Positions 51,075 to 61,828 of a DNA stretch of 64,000 nucleotides are shown here, one piece after another (within the stretch, counting starts at the first letter, position 1; each line of letters begins with the position of its first letter). The position numbers and the translations under genes are program-made. Under the pieces are notes generated by a model, which saw nothing but the letters and a program-made list of their open reading frames with translations, ran no database searches and was not told where the DNA came from. The DNA is taken from assembly GCA_963576725.1 (NCBI GenBank), contig OY755247.1, positions 14,758,526-14,822,525 on the forward strand, written 5' to 3'. The DNA comes from Azorinus chamasolen. Taxonomy: Eukaryota > Mollusca > Bivalvia > Cardiida > Solecurtidae.

Positions 51075-51450
51075 GTCTAACATGTTAAAACATAAAAAGT
51101 TGTCTCATATATGGGAAAGTGCCCTACCCCCTTTTGGAAGTGGGGCCTTGTACTCTGGATTCAGATCAGACGCATTTGGACAAATACTTTGAGAGTCTGG
51201 ACAAGACATTTTTAAAGTAATTTTTGCCAATAAAGTGCCGCAACTCCTAAACGACTGTTTAAAGCGATTTACATGGCTATTGAACTTGACCAAGATATAA
51301 TGGCCACAAACATGTGTGTAAAATTTGGTGTGGATTGGACTAATACTTTCCAAGAAAGAGCCCGACAAATTCTTCTAGATGTGCATACAGACGGATGGAT
51401 GACGGACAAGAGCAACCCTATATGCCACCACATTGTGGGGGCATAAAAAT
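51075..51450 (+). mobile_element. Pearl-like element, short single-unit type
   Basis: The head contains the weak hairpin 'ccccttttggaagtgggg'. The body has 'gtgtaaaatttggtgtggat', then 'cagacggatggatgacggac' and a 3' hairpin tatgccaccacattgtgggg followed by 'gcata'. Confidence 0.65.
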
Positions 51451-51797
51451 TTCGTTCAAGCCTTTTTCGGAAATCCATAATTCAACCGTGTTCATGTACT
51501 GTAAATTGCCATATTGGCGGCTTAAACAAAAGTACGAGTGTGAACATATTTGTGACTATCAGGATTAAAAGCAAAGGTAAAATGTGATATTTTTGTTTTA
51601 ATCATATTTTGCATGTGTTGGGACCTAATAATTTACACTGCACATGATTCATGCCTTTCGCATTAACCTACACTGTTTTGGCATATATATATGGTTTTAA
51701 CGTCCCAAAACTAAATATCACCATGAATGATGAAAAACGCATTTATAGGGTTATTTGAATGAAAAATAAGCTTGTGTGACTGTCAAATGATTTGGAC
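51451..51797. other. No gene recognised
   Basis: Unique AT-rich sequence. Confidence 0.4.
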
Positions 51798-51992
51798 TAC
51801 TCTTCACTCCATGAATACGCCTTTCTTTGCCTTTGCAAACAGAGTAGACCTAGATCAGACTGTTCATTGTATAGTTTCTGAGCCAAAATGTTATCATTGA
51901 TCATATGCCATAATAAAAAGAAAGAATAATCTAATTAATACTCATGATGTCGTGCTTTCTTATATATGAATATTCATGAAGTAAAGGGTTAT
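51798..51992 (-). mobile_element. MITE family B, right hairpin arm lost
   Basis: 'cttcactccatgaatacgcc' to 'gaatattcatgaagtaaagg'. The hairpin stops at 'gatcagactgttc'. Confidence 0.75.
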
Positions 51993-52480
51993 TGATCAGT
52001 GCACATCTGATCATAACATGGGGGAAATTATACTTGTGACACATTTTCTGAAGCATGTATAACTAGAAACAATACTGCAATACATCAAAAACAATGATAT
52101 ATTGATTTTCTTTACGTACCTAGTGCCTACTGCGTACTATCCAAGCAGAATCTTTCACATTGCAATAAATCAAAACACACAGTAAGCTTTCTATCCTACT
52201 TATTCTGCGTTTTGCACATCTATATCCACAAAAGTACAAGCCTCACATGCCCAATTTCTTGGCCACATTTCAAAGATGGCGGTCAGTTTTGTTTGTTGTG
52301 TCCAGTCAGAGCTAGCTTTACCATGCAGGGTTGATTTTCCCCAGGTCACCGAGGGGTCAATGGGTTGTAGAGTCGCTAGTATAGCAACTCTTTGCCTGCT
52401 AAAGTCTTCTAAATAAACTTGCTGTCTGCTTAACTAATTAAAAGAAACTTGTCTTAATTTGGGTTTTTTTTCCATCAGAT
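51993..52480. other. Unique stretch with no gene recognised
   Basis: 'tttcaaagatggcggtcagt' at about 52268 resembles a YY1-type site often near transcription starts. No exon supported. Confidence 0.3.
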
Positions 52481-52489
52481 TCTCAAAGT

Positions 52490-52535
52490 GACAAACAGTT
52501 TTGATCTGTCTCTGATCTGGATACAAGTCACAATT
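52490..52535. mobile_element. MITE family L fragment
   Basis: 'gtgacaaacagttttgatct' and 'tctgatctggatacaagtca'. Confidence 0.5.
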
Positions 52536-52552
52536 GCTGTTAGACGTATTAT

Positions 52553-52774
52553 CACATCCCCTGGTCTATGTTTATTCTAAATTTCAATTCATGGACAACA
52601 TAGTTCAAATGAATATTGAAGGTGGATCACTGTAGCCATTTCAGAAAGTGAACAAACTCCACTAGCAAACAGAGCAGGCTCTGATCAGACTGCTCCTATA
52701 GGAGCCATCTGATGTGGGTCTACTCTGTTTGCAATGGTGTAGAAAGGCGTATTTACGGAGGAGTAAAGGGTTAA
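52553..52774 (+). mobile_element. MITE hybrid: A left half, B right end
   Basis: 'ctggtctatgtttattctaa' is A, 'aaaggcgtatttacggagga' is B. Apex tgctcctataggagcc. TTAA 52771-52774 shared with the next element. Confidence 0.85.
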
Positions 52775-52975
52775 CCCTTTCAGTGCTGGGAAATAAGTCA
52801 ATAATGTTCTATGCAATAAAAAAAAAGTGTAAACCCAGATGATAGGACTCCTAAAGGAGCCTTCTCATGATAGGGTCTACACTTTTTATCATGCTACACT
52901 TCCCTGAATATTCACGACAAGCTTGACCCATTTGAACTTTGGAATAATCCATAATTCAGCCTTGAAAGGATTTAA
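52771..52975 (-). mobile_element. MITE family G, full length
   Basis: TTAA 52771-52774 and 52972-52975. Arms 'aaaagtgtaaacccagatga' and complement around apex actcctaaaggagcc. Confidence 0.85.
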
Positions 52976-53034
52976 GTGTAATAATAATACAGGTTAGATA
53001 CCGAGTAACTTATCTGGATCCTGTTATTAAAACA

Positions 53035-53230
53035 ATAAGCAGACGACAATTGTATAGAGTGCAGAAGCAGATGACAATTGTATAGAGTGCAGAAGCAGAC
53101 GACAATTGTTTAGAGTGCAGAAGCAGACGATAATTGTTGACAATTGTTTAGAGTGCAGAAGCAGACAACAATTGTTGACAATTGTTTAGAGTGCAGAAGC
53201 AGACGACAATTGTTTAGAGTGCAGAAGCAC
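53035..53230. repeat. Tandem repeat of about 28 bp with inserted doublings, 7 copies
   Basis: 'tagagtgcagaagcagacga' and 'caattgt' alternate; two units carry an extra 'caattgttga'. Confidence 0.85.
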
Positions 53231-53292
53231 TTCCACCTTCCATATTTCTATTCAACTAAATTTGGAATACATGTGAACACAGAACAAAAGCT

Positions 53293-53470
53293 CGAGGTCA
53301 ACTCTTTCAAAAGTGGAATGGTCCATCATCATACAACCACAGAGTCTATTCAGAATGAAAGGATATAACTTGCTGGAAGATTTTGAATGACAAAAAGTGC
53401 AGACCCTGATCTGAAGGTTCCTCTAGAAGCCTATGATCTGGGTCTACAATGTTTGGCAATGACAGTACAC
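53293..53470 (+). mobile_element. MITE family K
   Basis: 'gtcaactctttcaaaagtgg', 'attcagaatgaaaggatata', hairpin 'caaaaagtgcagaccctgat' with apex ggttcctctagaagcc. Confidence 0.65.
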
Positions 53471-53529
53471 TCTTTTTTACATTATACAGGTTCAGTGGGT
53501 CAGCCAGTGTGACTTGATTTTCCCAACTT

Positions 53530-54862
53530 TATATATACCTATAGTAGAATATCTACATGTATACATATAGTGAAATCATGTATAATACCTATATAGTAGA
53601 ATGTCTGTATGTATACCTGTAGTAGAATGTCTATATGTATACCTATAGTAGAATGTCTATGTGTATACCTATAGTAGAATGTCTATGCGTATACCTATAG
53701 TAGAATGTCTATATGTATACCTATAGTAAAATGTCTGTGTGTATACCTATAGTAGAATGTCTATATGTATACCTATAGTAGAATGTCTATATGTATACCT
53801 ATAGTAGAATGTCTATATGTATACCTATAGTAGAATGTCTATATGTATACCTTTAGTAGAATGTTTATTATAAATACACCTATAGTAATATTTCTATATG
53901 TATTTCTATTGTATAATCTCTCTATGTATACCTATAGTAGAATGTCTGTATGGATATCTAATGTCTGTATGTATACCTATAGTAGAATGTCTGTATGTAT
54001 ACCTATAGTAGAATGTTTGTGTGCATACCTATAGTAGAATGTCTATGTGTATACCTATAGTAGAATGTCTATGTGTATACCTATAGTAGAATGTCTGTAT
54101 TTACACCTATAGTAGAATGTCTATATGTATACCTATAGTAGAATGTCTGTATGTATATCTAATGTCTGTATGTATACCTATAGTAGAATGTCTGTATGTA
54201 TATCTAATGTCTGTATGTATACCTATAGTGGAATGTCTGTATGTATACCTAAAGTAGAATGTCTGTATGTATACCTATAGTAGAATGTCTGTATGTATAC
54301 CTATAGTAGAATGTCTATATGTATACCTATAGTAGAATGTCTATATGTATACCTATAGTAGAATGTCTGTATGTATACCTATAGTAGAATGTCTGTATGT
54401 ATACCTATAGTAGAATGTCTGTATGTATACCTATAGTAGAATGTCTATATGTATACCTATAGTAGAATGTCTATATGTATACCTATTGTAGAATGTCTGT
54501 ATGTATACCTATAGTAGAATGTCTGTATGTATACCTATAGTAGAATGTTTATTATAAATACACCTACAGTAATATTTCTATATGCATTTCTATTGTATAA
54601 TCTCTCTATGTATACCTATAGTAGAATGTCTGTATGTATACCTATAGTAGAATGTCTATATGTATACCTATAGTAGAATGTCTGTATGTATACCTATAGT
54701 AGAATGTCTATATGTATACCTATAGTAGAATGTCTGTTATAAATACACCTACAGTAATATCTCTATATGCATTTCTATTGTATAATCTCTCTATGTATAC
54801 CTATAGTAGAATGTCTGTATGTATATCTAATGTCTGTATGTATACCTATAGTAGAATCTCTC
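53530..54862. repeat. 26-bp minisatellite, about 50 copies
   Basis: The unit is gtatacctatagtagaatgtctatat with variants ctgtat, ctatgt and ctgtgt. At least three times (about 53945, 54150, 54195) a 14-bp short unit 'atctaatgtctgtat' intervenes. A block of 'gtttattataaatacacct', 'agtaatatttctatatg' and 'atttctattgtataatctct' occurs at about 53865, 54547 and 54731, forming a higher-order period of roughly 0.2-0.7 kb. Open frames in it are by-products. Confidence 0.95.
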
Positions 54863-54878
54863 TACTATGACTACTATA

Positions 54879-55030
54879 TATAAGAAATAATACAGCCCAC
54901 TGAGCCCCTTATGGCATTATAGTGACCTACTAGTCAGCCCGAAAATAGTTCAAGGTCCGAAGCCGAAGGCTAACTGGTAGGTCACTATAATGTAATTAGG
55001 CCCGAAGTGGGCTGTACTATTTCTTATAGT
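54879..55030. mobile_element. Imperfect palindrome, arms about 70 bp
   Basis: 'agaaataatacagcccactg', 'attatagtgacctact' face 'agtaggtcactataat'-type and 'agtgggctgtactatttctt'. It has the shape of a foldback MITE and no relation to families A-L. Confidence 0.8.
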
Positions 55031-55776
55031 ATACTGCATTCCTTTGTTCACGTAAGTATTGAAGCAGTTCTGTGTCGCTCTGTGATTACCTCCCTTTTAA
55101 GTTTTTTTTTCAGTCATATTAATCTGCAAATTAATTATTGCCTTTACTAAAGTGAAAAAACGTTTTAGTATCAATTTAATCAAGCTGAATGATAAGTATT
55201 ATTTTACACAGAAAAAATGGAAAAAAAAATGCATTGGTTAAATACATTACTTGGATTGAAATGTGCAAAACCTAGTAGAGCGTGGTCGGGTAACTACAAA
55301 TCTAACATCATCACTGGAGTCGATGGTCATAGCAGTGATGATGTTATATTTGTAGTTTTGAAACGGATGTTCAATGCATGTAGAATTGAAAGACAGATCC
55401 ATGAAACTGACTGGATATGGAGAACTTACAGACCATTTGGCCGAAACGTCAAGAAGGATAATGCGTTAATATGCATGTATTAATTAACATATATTTTAGA
55501 ATGAAGTAATACATTTATGTGCGTTTCCGTATGCTTGGAAATTACGGAGCACCGGAAATTACCAAGCTCAGCGGTCCAAATAGTATCCCAGCGGGCACTA
55601 TCGCAATTTAGAGACCATTACGTTTTACATAAGTAAAGAAGGAGAGTATTTGGAAAAGGTATACTATATACAAATCAGGTACTGGCTTTACAAGGCAGGC
55701 AATGGCTGCAAGGAGAGCTACAACATGAGTTAACATTGGATCTTTACTCTCACTGAAAGGCATGCTTTATGGAGTT
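55031..55776. other. No gene recognised; short inverted repeat inside
   Basis: At 55291-55358 'aactacaaatctaacatcat' pairs with 'atgatgttatatttgtagtt' around a 16-base loop. An 88-codon plus-strand frame spans this hairpin; it has no domain I recognise and its middle is palindromic, so I do not call it a gene. Confidence 0.45.
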
Positions 55777-55989
55777 GACCCTTTCCTTAATATTGACGCC
55801 TTTTGACGCCTCTGCAAGTCCCCTGTTGAAACGATTGTGATAAATATAGTTGGAGCAAATGCTCTATTTATAACAATTGTTTCCAAATACAAAATTCTAA
55901 AACTTTCCTTTTCTCTAGTTAATGCTCCTTTTCGGAAGATTTATCCACAAGAGGTTGAATCTAATAATAGCCTATGAGGGAATGGGTTA
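55777..55989 (+). mobile_element. MITE family C, one arm shortened
   Basis: 'gaccctttccttaatattga' to TTAA 55986-55989. The left arm tip is replaced by 'tatagttggagcaaatg'. Confidence 0.8.
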
Positions 55990-56339
55990 AGGGTTATAAT
56001 AACTAGGTCAAGGATAATAAACCCTTAAAAAAATTCTGACATTTAAGGTCCTTAATATCATACTGTGATCTCCTTCAACATTTTCTCAGATTCCCTACCA
56101 ATTTTCTCAGACCATAAAAAATCAATAAATCTCTCTCTCGCCACATGAGAGCTCTGACCTTGAGCTCTAATGAGCCGTAAGGATCAAACAGTTGCCAACA
56201 GTTGATCCCATCTAGCCCCTTTCCTACACCCCTAAGCAATATAGGGCGAAGTTGGGACAGCTTTGGCAAACTGTTTGAATAGAAATGAGATGCAGTAACA
56301 GCTCAGCACCGGAGGTAAAATGTTTAACCCTCTCCCTGT
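55990..56339. other. No gene recognised; A-end remnant at the right
   Basis: Unique sequence with short minus-strand frames lacking any known domain. TTAACCCTCTCCCTG at 56324 is an orphan MITE end. Confidence 0.4.
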
Positions 56340-56569
56340 TTAACCCATTCCCTCATTGGTTATTTTTAGATCCAACCACTTTGAATAAATCTACCGAAAA
56401 GGAGCATTCACTAGAGAAAAGGAAATTTTTTAGAATTTTGTAGATTGAAACCATTGTGATAAATAGAGCATTTGCTCCTATAGGAGCAAATGCTCTATTT
56501 GTCACAATGGTTTCAACAGGTGATTTTTACAGAGGCGTAGAAGGGCGTATTTATGGAGGAAAGGGTTAA
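56340..56569 (-). mobile_element. MITE hybrid of C body and B terminus
   Basis: TTAA 56340-56343 and 56566-56569. C body, perfect apex GCTCCTATAGGAGC, and B-type end 'aagggcgtatttatggagga'. Same joint as at 20326. Confidence 0.9.
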
Positions 56570-56859
56570 TATTCATGGAAGAAATGATGATATCAAGAAT
56601 ATTAGCACTATTTTTGCAATGGCAGCACTATTTTTGCAATGGCAGCACTATTTTTGCAATGGCAGCACTATTTTTGCAATGGCATATATACGCAGGATTT
56701 ATTCGAATTTGTAGAAACTGTAGAATCAGATCTATATTATTTTATAAGCAAACAGAGCAGACCCTGATCAGATGATGGCTCCTGTAGGAGCCGTCTGAAT
56801 TGGGTCTACTCTGTTTGCATATATGCGTGAAAATGTATTTATATGAAGAAAAGGATTAA
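56566..56859 (+). mobile_element. MITE hybrid: B left, A right, with a 20-bp quadruplication
   Basis: It shares TTAA 56566-56569 with the previous element. gcactatttttgcaatggca is repeated four times (56605-56684). Apex GGCTCCTGTAGGAGCC. A-type end with TTAA 56856-56859. Confidence 0.85.
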
Positions 56860-57064
56860 TAGTTTTACTGTGTTTCTGAAACGAAAAAGAGAACCTTAGA
56901 ATTGAAGTAAATTAACTTCTTTGCAGAAAAGACAATTAATTAGCTTTGAGAAGGTTAACAGTTGGATGCTAGGGAAGTTTTATCTATAAAATTTGTCATG
57001 TTTCTCAGTTCTTAAAGTACATCTTTGATTCATTTCTTTCCTAAATCTCAATGAATTGATTTAA
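56860..57064. other. No gene recognised
   Basis: AT-rich spacer. Confidence 0.4.
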
Positions 57065-57120
57065 ATGTGAAACAGTTTGGATCCTAATAAGATGCAAATT
57101 TTCTTTGTGTCAGCATCTGT
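57065..57120. mobile_element. MITE family L fragment
   Basis: 'gtgaaacagtttggatccta' only. Confidence 0.5.
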
Positions 57121-57149
57121 ATAATTATATACAACCTCAGACCATACAG

Positions 57150-57327
57150 TGTGGGATATAAGTCACTAATGTCCTTTGCAAACAGTGTAGACCCAAATGA
57201 GATGGCTCCTAGAGGAGCCCTCTCATCAAGGTCTGCACTGTTTGTCATGTTACACTTTTCTTTCGAAAAATCCCTAAATAAGCTTGACCCGTTTGAATTT
57301 TTGAAAAGTCAGTGTTGTAAGGGTTAA
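57150..57327 (-). mobile_element. MITE family G
   Basis: 'aagtcactaatgtcctttgc', hairpin apex GGCTCCTAGAGGAGCC, right end 'gttgtaagggttaa' with TTAA 57324-57327. Confidence 0.8.
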
Positions 57328-57547
57328 ATGCCAAAGTAGTTTGATCTAAATTATTTGCAAAGATAAATTGTCACAATCCATCCCTAGATTGCAAAATATT
57401 TTCAGTCCATTTTCAGACAATTTACTTTTTTCTCCTCTATCTTACATTACCACAAGACATTGTGATTCTTGTGAAAATGATAGCTTCCTTTTCTCTTTGA
57501 ACACCATCAACTAGATTACAAAAACATTGAATCCAGGTAAGATGTTA

Positions 57548-57690
57548 CACTCTTTACTCCATAAATACGCCTTTCTATGCCTGTGCAAACAGAGTAGACC
57601 CAGGTCAGATGGCTCCTATAGGAGCCATCTGATCTGGGTCTGCTCTGTTTGCTTTTGATATAATATAGAAAAGAATTTGCTGACAATAAT
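57548..57690 (-). mobile_element. MITE family B, left end and perfect hairpin
   Basis: 'tctttactccataaatacgc', arms of about 29 bp perfectly paired around GGCTCCTATAGGAGCC, inner part to 'gatataatatagaaaagaat'. Right end lost. Confidence 0.8.
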
Positions 57691-57804
57691 TACTTTGCAT
57701 GCAAAGAATTCTGCGGCTAAAAATATCAATGAATATATCAAAATGTTTACCAGACAGAATCCTTTTATCAAGACTGTTATTTTCATCAAATTGTTTCTCT
57801 TGTT

Positions 57805-57945
57805 TTAACCCTTTCCCTGACCAATATTCAGGAAAAAATAATGACATAATGAATATTTATACCCTGAATTTTTATATTGGCATAATTATTATGTACACAG
57901 GTTTTTGGGGTGTTTTGGCATTGATAGAAACTGTTTGTGGGTTTG
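57805..57945 (+). mobile_element. MITE family B, left half
   Basis: TTAA at about 57805, 'aataatgacataatgaatat' to 'ggcattgatagaaactg'. No hairpin. Confidence 0.7.
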
Positions 57946-58120
57946 TTTGTTTGTGAGTTTTCCTCACATAAGCAATAGCTCAGTCATATCGCAACGTCTA
58001 GCTAAGGAAGACCAAAGAGGTTCTTCTGTGCATGGAACAAATTACATTGTTTAATACAGAGCAGAACACCTTGGTAGAGACACTGATCTACCACAAGCCA
58101 GCTGGAGGATTTCTCACATG

Positions 58121-59610
58121 AACAAGAGATGTCACAGTCACGTGACAAATGCCCCCAAAATTATACCCTGTGACCTTGACCTTTGACCCATGGACCAGGG
58201 AGTTGACACATCGTCTTTGTGTGGTGAACATTTGTGCCAGGTTCCTTTGAAATCCATTCACAGATAAACAAGTAATTGTACCCTGTGATCTTGACCTTTG
58301 ACATATGGACCAGCGAGTTGAAAGCGACACATCATCTTTTGTGTGGTGAACATTTGTGCCAAATTATATTGAAATCCATTGATACATAAAGAAGTTACAG
58401 ACCGGACACGAAATTTGTGACAAAGTAATTGTACCCTGTGACCTTGACCTTTGACCTATGGACCTGGGAGTTGAAAGCGACACATCGTCTTAGTGTGTTT
58501 AACATTTGTGCAAAATTATATTGAAATCCATTGATAGATAAAGAAGTTACAGGCAAAACACAAAATTTGTTACAAAGTAATTGTACCCTGTGACCTTGAC
58601 CTTTGACCCATTGACCTGGGAGTTGAACGCGACACATTGTCTTTGTGTGGTGAACATTTGTGGCAAGTTATATTGAAATCCATTGATAGATGAAGAAGTT
58701 ACAGACCGGACACGAAATTTGTGACAAAGTAATTGTACCCTGTGACCTTGACCTTTGACCCATGGACCAGGGAGTTGAACGCGACACATCGTCTTTGTGT
58801 GGTGAACATTTGTGCCAAGTTATATTGAAATCCATTGATAGATGAAGAAGTTACAGACCGGACACGAAATTTGTGACAAAGTAAATGTACCCTGTGACCT
58901 TGACCTTTGACCCATGGACCTGGGAGTTGACCCCGACACATCGTCTTTGTGTGGTGAAGATTTGTGGCAAGTTATATTGAAATCCATTGATAGATGAAGA
59001 AGTTACAGACCGGACACGAACTTTGTGACAAAGTAATTGTACCCTGTGACCTTGACCTTTGACCCATGGACCTGGAAGTTGAACGCGACACATCGTCTCT
59101 GTCTGGTGAACATTTGTGGCAAGTTATATTGAAATCCATTGATAGATGAAGAAGTTACAGGCCGGACACGAAATTTGTAACAAAGTAATTGTACCCTGTG
59201 ACCTTGACCTTTGACCCATGGACCTGGGAGTTGAACGCGACACATCGTCTTTGTGTGGTGAACATTTGTGCCAAGTTATATTGAAATCCATTGACAGATG
59301 AAGAAGTTACAGACCGGACACGAAATTTGTGACAAAGTAATTGTACCCTGTGACCTTGACCTTTGACCCATTGACTTGGGAGTTGAACGCGACACATCGT
59401 CTCTGTCTGGTGAACATTTGTGGTAAGTTATATTAAAATCCATTGATAGATGAAGAAGTTACAGACCGGACACGAATTCCGGACGGAAGGACAGACGGAC
59501 GGACGGACAGACGGACAGACGGACGGACGGACAGACGGACGGACGGACAGACGGACAGACGGAAGGACGGACAATGCGATTACTATATGCCCGCCTTTGG
59601 GGGCATAAAA
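58121..59610 (+). mobile_element. Pearl/Helentron-like element with 152-bp tandem array (copy 2)
   Basis: Same head AACAAGAGATGTCACAGTCA as 10922. Eight to nine units of 152 bp run from 58162 to 59480, followed by (ACGG)n (59483-59573) and the 3' hairpin 'tatgcccgcctttgggggca'. Unlike copy 1 the microsatellite is uninterrupted. Units alternate between 'gtgccaagtta' and 'gtggcaagtta', mostly in step with copy 1. Confidence 0.9.
59483..59573. repeat. (ACGG)n microsatellite
   Basis: About 22 ACGG/ACAG units. Confidence 0.95.
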
Positions 59611-59658
59611 ATCCAAATGCCAGGACCAGGATTCAAACCAGTGGTAGAAACTATAGTT

Positions 59659-59935
59659 ATAGAGCAACAGATAAATGTGCATACTCGGATACTAAAATGG
59701 CCATTTCTCCACCAAACCCTATGTTGTGCCACCAAACCCTATGTTGTGACCACTCTTTAGAATCGTCTCTTTCCACCAAACCCTATGTTGTGACCACTCT
59801 TTAGAATCGTCTCAAAGAGACGATTCTAAAGAGTGGTCACAACATAGGGTTTGGTGGCACAACATAGGTTTGGTGGAGAAATGAAGTTACTCTTAAAATG
59901 TTTGAACTTACATATCTCATCTGGACCTCTGATTC
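59659..59935 (+). mobile_element. MITE family D with matching duplications in both arms
   Basis: The left arm repeats ccaccaaaccctatgttgtg twice before 'accactctttagaatcgtct', and the right arm repeats the complement twice. The left arm also has a further 56-bp duplication that the right arm lacks. Confidence 0.9.
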
Positions 59936-60005
59936 AGATCTATAATTTTTTCATAAGCAAACAGAGCAGACTTGGAATACTGAGTTATCAAAGTGGAATG
60001 CCCCA

Positions 60006-60262
60006 TCAACCCTTTCCTTGATATAAACGAGATTTCATGCATTTGCAAACAATGTAGACCCAGTTCAGACAGTTCCTAGAGGAGCAGTCTGATCAGGGTC
60101 TGCTCTGTTTGCTAATAGGATTTGATAGCGCTGGACCTTTAGTTTCTAAAATGGTTACAATATCCAACCTTCCATGTTTCATTGTAACTATTTTGTCCAT
60201 GAATATTCAGTAGGTATTGAAATTTAAAATAAACACAGAACAGGGAACAGGGAAAGGGTTAA
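60006..60262 (-). mobile_element. MITE family A, full length
   Basis: 'tcaaccctttccttgatata' to TTAA 60259-60262. 'gaacaggga' is doubled at the right end. Apex agttcctagaggagca. Confidence 0.85.
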
Positions 60263-60349
60263 AAGATACAGTCAGTCTTGGAATTACTGTGCAAATGGTC
60301 TTCAGAGAACCTAGGTTCGCAAAAAACCTATGATCCCAGCATGTATTTC

Positions 60350-61000
60350 TCGAATATCTACAGCTGGGACAGAAGGGTTACAGTATTTCTGTATATATCT
60401 ACAGCTGGGACAGAAGGGTTACAGTATTTCTGTATATATCTACAGCTGGGACAGAAGGGTTACAGTATTTCTCTAATATCTACAGCGGGGACAGAAGGGT
60501 TACAGTATTTCTGTATATATCTACAGCTGGGACAGAAGGGTTACAGTATTTCTGTATATATCTACAGCTGGGACAGAAGGGTTACAGTATTTCTGTATAT
60601 ATCTACAGCTGGGACAGAAGGGTTACAGTATTTCTCTAATATCTACAGCGGGGACAGAAGGGTTACAGTATTTCTGTATATATCTACAGCTGGGACAGAA
60701 GGGTTACAGTATTTCTGTATATATCTACAAGGGTTACAGTATTTCTGTATATATCTACAGCTGGGACAGAAGGGTTACAGTATTTCTGTATATATCTACA
60801 GCTGGGACAGAAGGGTTACAATATTTCTCTAATATCTACAGCGGGGACAGAAGGGTTACAGTATTTCTGTATATATCTACAGCTGGGACAGAAGGGTTAC
60901 AGTATTTCTGTATATATCTACAGCTGGGACAGAAGCCCGGTTACAGTATTTCTGTATATATCTACAGCTGGGACAGAAGGGTTACAGTATTTCTGTATCA
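60350..61000. repeat. 39-bp tandem repeat, about 17 copies
   Basis: The unit is tatatctacagctgggacagaagggttacagtatttctg. A 38-base variant ('tctctaatatctacagcggg') occurs at about 60473, 60633 and 60828, and a truncated unit at about 60725. Because 39 is divisible by 3 the array gives a 184-codon frame whose peptide merely repeats; the 38-base units shift its frame. I do not call it a gene. Confidence 0.95.
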
Positions 61001-61077
61001 TTTGATCCTTGACTGTATCTTAGACTGTATCATTTTATTCCCAGACAAATCAATCAGTATCGACAGGATTTATTTAG

Positions 61078-61290
61078 CCTTCAACCTTTACAATGCTAAA
61101 TTTCAAAATGGATTATTCCAACATCCAAACAAGGTCAAGCTTACGTGAATATTTAGGGGTTTGTTTTCTAAAGAAAAATGTAACATGACAAACAGTGCAA
61201 ACTCTGATGAGAGGGCTCCCAGAGGAGGAGCCCTCTCATCTGGGTCTACACTGTTTTCAAAATTAATAACATTTACCATTTTGGCACCAA
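61078..61290 (+). mobile_element. MITE family G
   Basis: 'caacctttacaatgctaaat', 'aggtcaagcttacgtgaata', hairpin 'gacaaacagtgcaaactctg' with extended apex gggctcccagaggaggagccc. Confidence 0.8.
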
Positions 61291-61516
61291 ATTAATTTCA
61301 TCTGCACATCAGTTTTCAAAAAGACACTTTTCTTTAACTGCTTTACAAATATATAATCCCAGCAAACAATTTGGAAACCATGTTACTCGGTATCTCTCCA
61401 TCCCAACTGTATGCAAAGGGTATCACAGATTTGGCTACAGTGCCAAATGGAGTAGACAATCTGAGCAATCGTAGTATGCCGATATTGTCATATGTTAAAA
61501 GTAGATTTTTCTCATA
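61291..61516. other. No gene recognised
   Basis: Unique spacer with an L-like remnant near 61365. Confidence 0.4.
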
Positions 61517-61721
61517 CAGTAATAACTGCCTTAAGTGGCCATCAAAAAGAGGTCTTATTATTGGTCTGTAAGGCAGGTGGTAGCTTAATGAGGGTCAAAA
61601 TTAATGAATACACCTCCTGTAGGAGCTTTCTGCATAACTTTTACCTTGCATTAAGCAACCACCTGCTTTTTAACACTCCTATGTTCAATAAATGAATGAC
61701 TGCTTAGGACAGGTTCTACTG
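61517..61721 (+). mobile_element. MITE family H, diverged
   Basis: TA 61515-61516 and 61722-61723. Ends CAGTAATAACTGCC and the complement of CAGTAGAACCTGTCC. Left arm degraded; apex cacctcctgtaggagct. Confidence 0.75.
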
Positions 61722-61828
61722 TAATTCTTGTCAGAAACATGACCAGAACATCTAACAAGTCCGATCCTTATTAGACATTGAGTTATGAGGTTTATTATCT
61801 GAACCTCTGCTGTCTGCCTAGGCTAATA

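Noticed and set aside
55217..55483. 88-codon plus-strand frame
   Set aside because: Its centre is an inverted repeat and the codons show no clear bias. No recognisable domain.
60278..60832. 184-codon repetitive protein
   Set aside because: Explained by the 39-bp array. 38-base units shift the repeat phase and there is no promoter, splice or domain support.
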